Assembly: GCA_029934845.1 (NCBI GenBank)
Contig: JAOZLN010000075.1
Coordinates: 1 to 9,383 of the forward strand
Source of the DNA: Candidatus Sabulitectum sp.
Lineage (GTDB): Bacteria; Fermentibacterota; Fermentibacteria; Fermentibacterales; JCC-6
Direction: 5' to 3'
Length of the DNA stretch: 9,383 nucleotides
Below, in pieces: positions 7,053 to 9,383 of this stretch (the stretch's first letter is position 1; each line of letters begins with the position of its first letter). Below the pieces are notes generated by a model. That model was not told the DNA's origin. It did not search any database and saw nothing but the letters and a program-made list of their open reading frames with translations. The position numbers and the translations under genes were made by a program.

Positions 7053-9383
7053 TTACCAAAGGAAACACTTCCCTGTTGAAATGGTGTTCTCACCTGTGAG
7101 AGTAACAAAATACAATCCTGCAGAAAAATCGCCCTTTGCAACATCCACAGAAGTGAGCAACCCGGTACCAGCACCTCTCCAAAGAGTTGTCATCTTCCTT
7201 CCTGCAAGGTCATAAAGCACCAGCTCGCCTGTTTCCTGTATGGGCAGGGAAAAAGAGATTGATGTAATACCCAGAGAACTGGTTGCGGTGTTTAAATACC
7301 ATTCTGAACCCTGCTGTCCCCCGCCTGAAGCCAGTGTGATCAAGCTGGCCGCCACTCCATTCATAGCAGAGTAGTCGAGTTCCAGCATGGATCCGCTTAT
7401 TGGATTAGTAAGCTCTGGCGTGAAACCTTCTGAGGAAACAATACCGAAGTCGGAAGGCAGATCGGAAAAAACAATTCCAGGATCAAAAGGAGTCTGTGAA
7501 GTGGATTCATTTACCGCAATAACCAGAATCGTATCCCCGGTGGAGTTCTCTAAAGCTATAAAATTCAGTAATGTATCAGCCTCACTGCGGTTGAACACAT
7601 CATTTGAATCCATAGCCGTCCAGGATGTGTCAACCAGAGCACTGAGATAGTCTGTGTTACTAGCTCCGTTGCCCGTAAGAGACGCCACTGCATTGTGAAC
7701 CACCCCTACCATATCAATATTTCCGGTATCTCTGCTGGGCCCCCAGTTCTGAAGAAGGAATGGAGCTCTGGCATAACCATCATCTCCCCCGTTACCACTC
7801 ATCATGGAAATATCAAGTGCGTAAAAAACTAAACCCCTTGCTCCTGCAACAATGGGAGCTGCTACGAGATAAAGCATAGTATCAGCAGATGCACAGTAAC
7901 TGGGCAGGGCAAAGCCGTGCCTTCCATATGACTGAACAACGGCAAAAAGAGTGTTATCACGGTCAGTCTGTTCAACACCCAGGTCCATTCCAACCTGATG
8001 CACTTCAGGATACCACTGAAACCGCCATTGATCTACTTTATCGTTGTATATCTCACACAATGGTATATAATATCCATCTTCGGCGGGTATAAGAACACTT
8101 CGATAAGAGTCTCTTGTATGCATTACACGCACACCTGTAAGAACTGTATCACCGTTGCAGTAATTCACCTTGCTGACCGCTACAATACCCGCAGAAACTC
8201 CAGTATCCATCGAACTTGTTCCACTGTATACGTCCCCGCCTTCAAGGGTAAAAACAAGAGAATCAAAATATCTGTAATCGTTATGAAACAGATCAAACCC
8301 TGTGACCTCTCCGGGCAATCCCTGAATTGCAATGGAATCGATCTGATTCAGACCATCACCTGTTGCCGGGGAACTGACAGCAACGATTCGCTTCTGATCG
8401 CTGAACCAGCCCACAAGCTGATCCCTGCCGGCAAAGAACGGGGGAGAATTGCTGTCAATACGGCAAATACGAATAATGTCCGGCATTTCAGAAGAACCGA
8501 AAAGATCATGAAACGGCGAAACTCCAGTGGACGGAAACAGCTGCCATTGTTCTCTGGCAAGCTGATTCAGTGTAATGTAATCACCATTCTCGTCAGTGAT
8601 CACAAAACCGCTGGAGGCAGCAGTCTGGGCTGTTCCAGCCTCGTACCACGTACCCCAGAATGTTCCCCATACAGCGGTTTCGGCCTGGAAATCCAACTGA
8701 ATGGGAACATCAAATGCGGTTTCCATGGTGGAAGAACCTCCGTCTGATGCTGTGTAAAGCATCAGGAACATCTCGCCGTATGAATTCTCCAGGCCTGCCA
8801 GTATGGCAAGTCTTCCATGACCTATGATCCCATCAACCTGCTGAAGGTCAGCCCAGTAATCGGTCTGTCCTACACAGAAAAATAGTGGAATCATGGTGCT
8901 GGAACCTGGAAACCCGGGCAGCTGGCTGAACACAGGCATTCCCCCGTGGCTGATCAGCACTACCGCTTCATCCACCGGCTGGTCTTGTTCCCACAGAACC
9001 ACACCGCTGTTTACATATCCCGGAGCTTCCTGCACTGCAAAACCTGCCCTGAAATCGGAAGCTGCCATAAAGTCAGGCAGAAATGAGAGAGGGGCTGACC
9101 AGATGGTCTCAAGACTTAGATCCATGCCGGCCCACAAAATATTATCTACTGTGACCCTGGCAGAATCACCAGAAGCAAAAACCCTGATTACCTCATCTTT
9201 GCTGTTCAATGCCTGGATCTGCAGGGGATCGGTTTGAAGAAGGTCAGTGGCAGCTGTAAAAACAAGGTCATCCATAGCCGTGTTCAACAGATCGGTTCTT
9301 CTGCTGTTGTTCTTCACGGGATACATGTCCATGCCAACCATATCTGTGAATCGTGACATTTTGTTCAGAACTGATGTTGTATT
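7053..9383 (-). CDS. Large secreted glycosidase-like protein with T9SS-type sorting domain, 5' end outside window
   Basis: The frame is open through base 9383, so the start lies outside; the ATG at 9359 gives 768 residues but is probably internal. Numbered from that ATG, TDMVGMDMYPV (5-15) resembles a late TIM-barrel strand of glycoside hydrolases. NTLFAVVQSYGRHGFALP (469-486) with LYLVAAPIVAGARGLVFYALD (496-516) resembles the next strands of the same barrel type. Between them lie about 450 mostly beta-type residues that I cannot assign. Residues about 695-768 form a C-terminal beta domain (ISFSLP, ELVLYDLAGRKMTTLW, AGLYFVTLTG, then a Lys near the end). This resembles T9SS sorting or FlgD-like domains, implying export. 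The N-terminal signal peptide is not visible because that end is missing. No catalytic Glu/Asp pair can be named with confidence, so activity and substrate are unknown. The stop lies 17 bases before the preferred start of the membrane aminopropyltransferase-like gene. Confidence 0.7.
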   Translation of the reverse strand, partial: NTTSVLNKMSRFTDMVGMDMYPVKNNSRRTDLLNTAMDDLVFTAATDLLQTDPLQIQALNSKDEVIRVFASGDSARVTVDNILWAGMDLSLETIWSAPLSFLPDFMAASDFRAGFAVQEAPGYVNSGVVLWEQDQPVDEAVVLISHGGMPVFSQLPGFPGSSTMIPLFFCVGQTDYWADLQQVDGIIGHGRLAILAGLENSYGEMFLMLYTASDGGSSTMETAFDVPIQLDFQAETAVWGTFWGTWYEAGTAQTAASSGFVITDENGDYITLNQLAREQWQLFPSTGVSPFHDLFGSSEMPDIIRICRIDSNSPPFFAGRDQLVGWFSDQKRIVAVSSPATGDGLNQIDSIAIQGLPGEVTGFDLFHNDYRYFDSLVFTLEGGDVYSGTSSMDTGVSAGIVAVSKVNYCNGDTVLTGVRVMHTRDSYRSVLIPAEDGYYIPLCEIYNDKVDQWRFQWYPEVHQVGMDLGVEQTDRDNTLFAVVQSYGRHGFALPSYCASADTMLYLVAAPIVAGARGLVFYALDISMMSGNGGDDGYARAPFLLQNWGPSRDTGNIDMVGVVHNAVASLTGNGASNTDYLSALVDTSWTAMDSNDVFNRSEADTLLNFIALENSTGDTILVIAVNESTSQTPFDPGIVFSDLPSDFGIVSSEGFTPELTNPISGSMLELDYSAMNGVAASLITLASGGGQQGSEWYLNTATSSLGITSISFSLPIQETGELVLYDLAGRKMTTLWRGAGTGLLTSVDVAKGDFSAGLYFVTLTGENTISTGKCFLW

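Noticed and set aside
7066..7068. GTG at 7068 as start of the membrane fusion protein
   Set aside because: Its only purine-rich stretch (GGGAA) is too close to the codon, and it would add a charged 11-residue leader before the first membrane helix. ATG at 7035 fits better, although its ribosome site is also weak, so this is not settled.
7998..8747. Plus-strand open frame of 249 codons, the longest on that strand
   Set aside because: It lies wholly inside the large minus-strand secreted protein. Its composition looks random and no ribosome site or domain supports it.
9357..9359. ATG at 9359 as the true start of the large secreted protein
   Set aside because: The frame is open to the window edge, there is no ribosome site just upstream, and the protein would begin inside a barrel-strand motif without a signal peptide.

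Overview
The window looks like ordinary chromosomal DNA from a free-living, probably Gram-negative bacterium. All eight recognisable genes read on the minus strand and are packed tightly, with start/stop overlaps and good Shine-Dalgarno sites. The first protein in transcription order ends in a domain resembling the sorting domain of the Bacteroidetes-type type IX secretion system (T9SS, Por). That points to the FCB group or a related candidate phylum (Fibrobacteres, Fermentibacteria or Eisenbacteria-like lineages). This placement is inferred from protein style only. I see no insertion sequence, integrase, CRISPR array, tRNA or rRNA.

Layout in transcription order, right to left. (1) 9383-7053: the 3' part of a large secreted protein with glycoside-hydrolase-like TIM-barrel fragments and a C-terminal sorting-like domain; its 5' end lies outside the window. 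(2) 7035-4546: a polytopic membrane protein fused to a spermidine-synthase-like domain. (3) 4546-3617: fabD, malonyl-CoA:ACP transacylase, coupled to gene 2 by a TAATG overlap. (4) 3544-2522: an SPFH/Band-7 protein. (5) 2522-1584: a divergent NAD-kinase-like protein, coupled to gene 4 by a TGATG overlap. A 135-base gap follows, holding a hairpin, two TTGACC copies and a possible weak promoter. (6) 1448-963: a YehS-like protein (DUF1456) starting at TTG. (7) 970-704: a VF530/DUF2132 protein. (8) 683-1: an RluA-family pseudouridine synthase cut by the window edge.

The genes fall into two likely transcription units. Genes 1-5 run with gaps of 72 bases or less; genes 6-8 form a second block of two small conserved proteins of unknown role followed by an RNA-modifying enzyme. 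Nothing proves a new system. The most interesting items are the coupled SPFH and NAD-kinase-like pair, whose kinase-like partner has an altered glycine-rich motif, and the apparent insertion of more than 400 residues within the glycosidase-like barrel of gene 1. The YehS-VF530-RluA cluster is a weaker lead.
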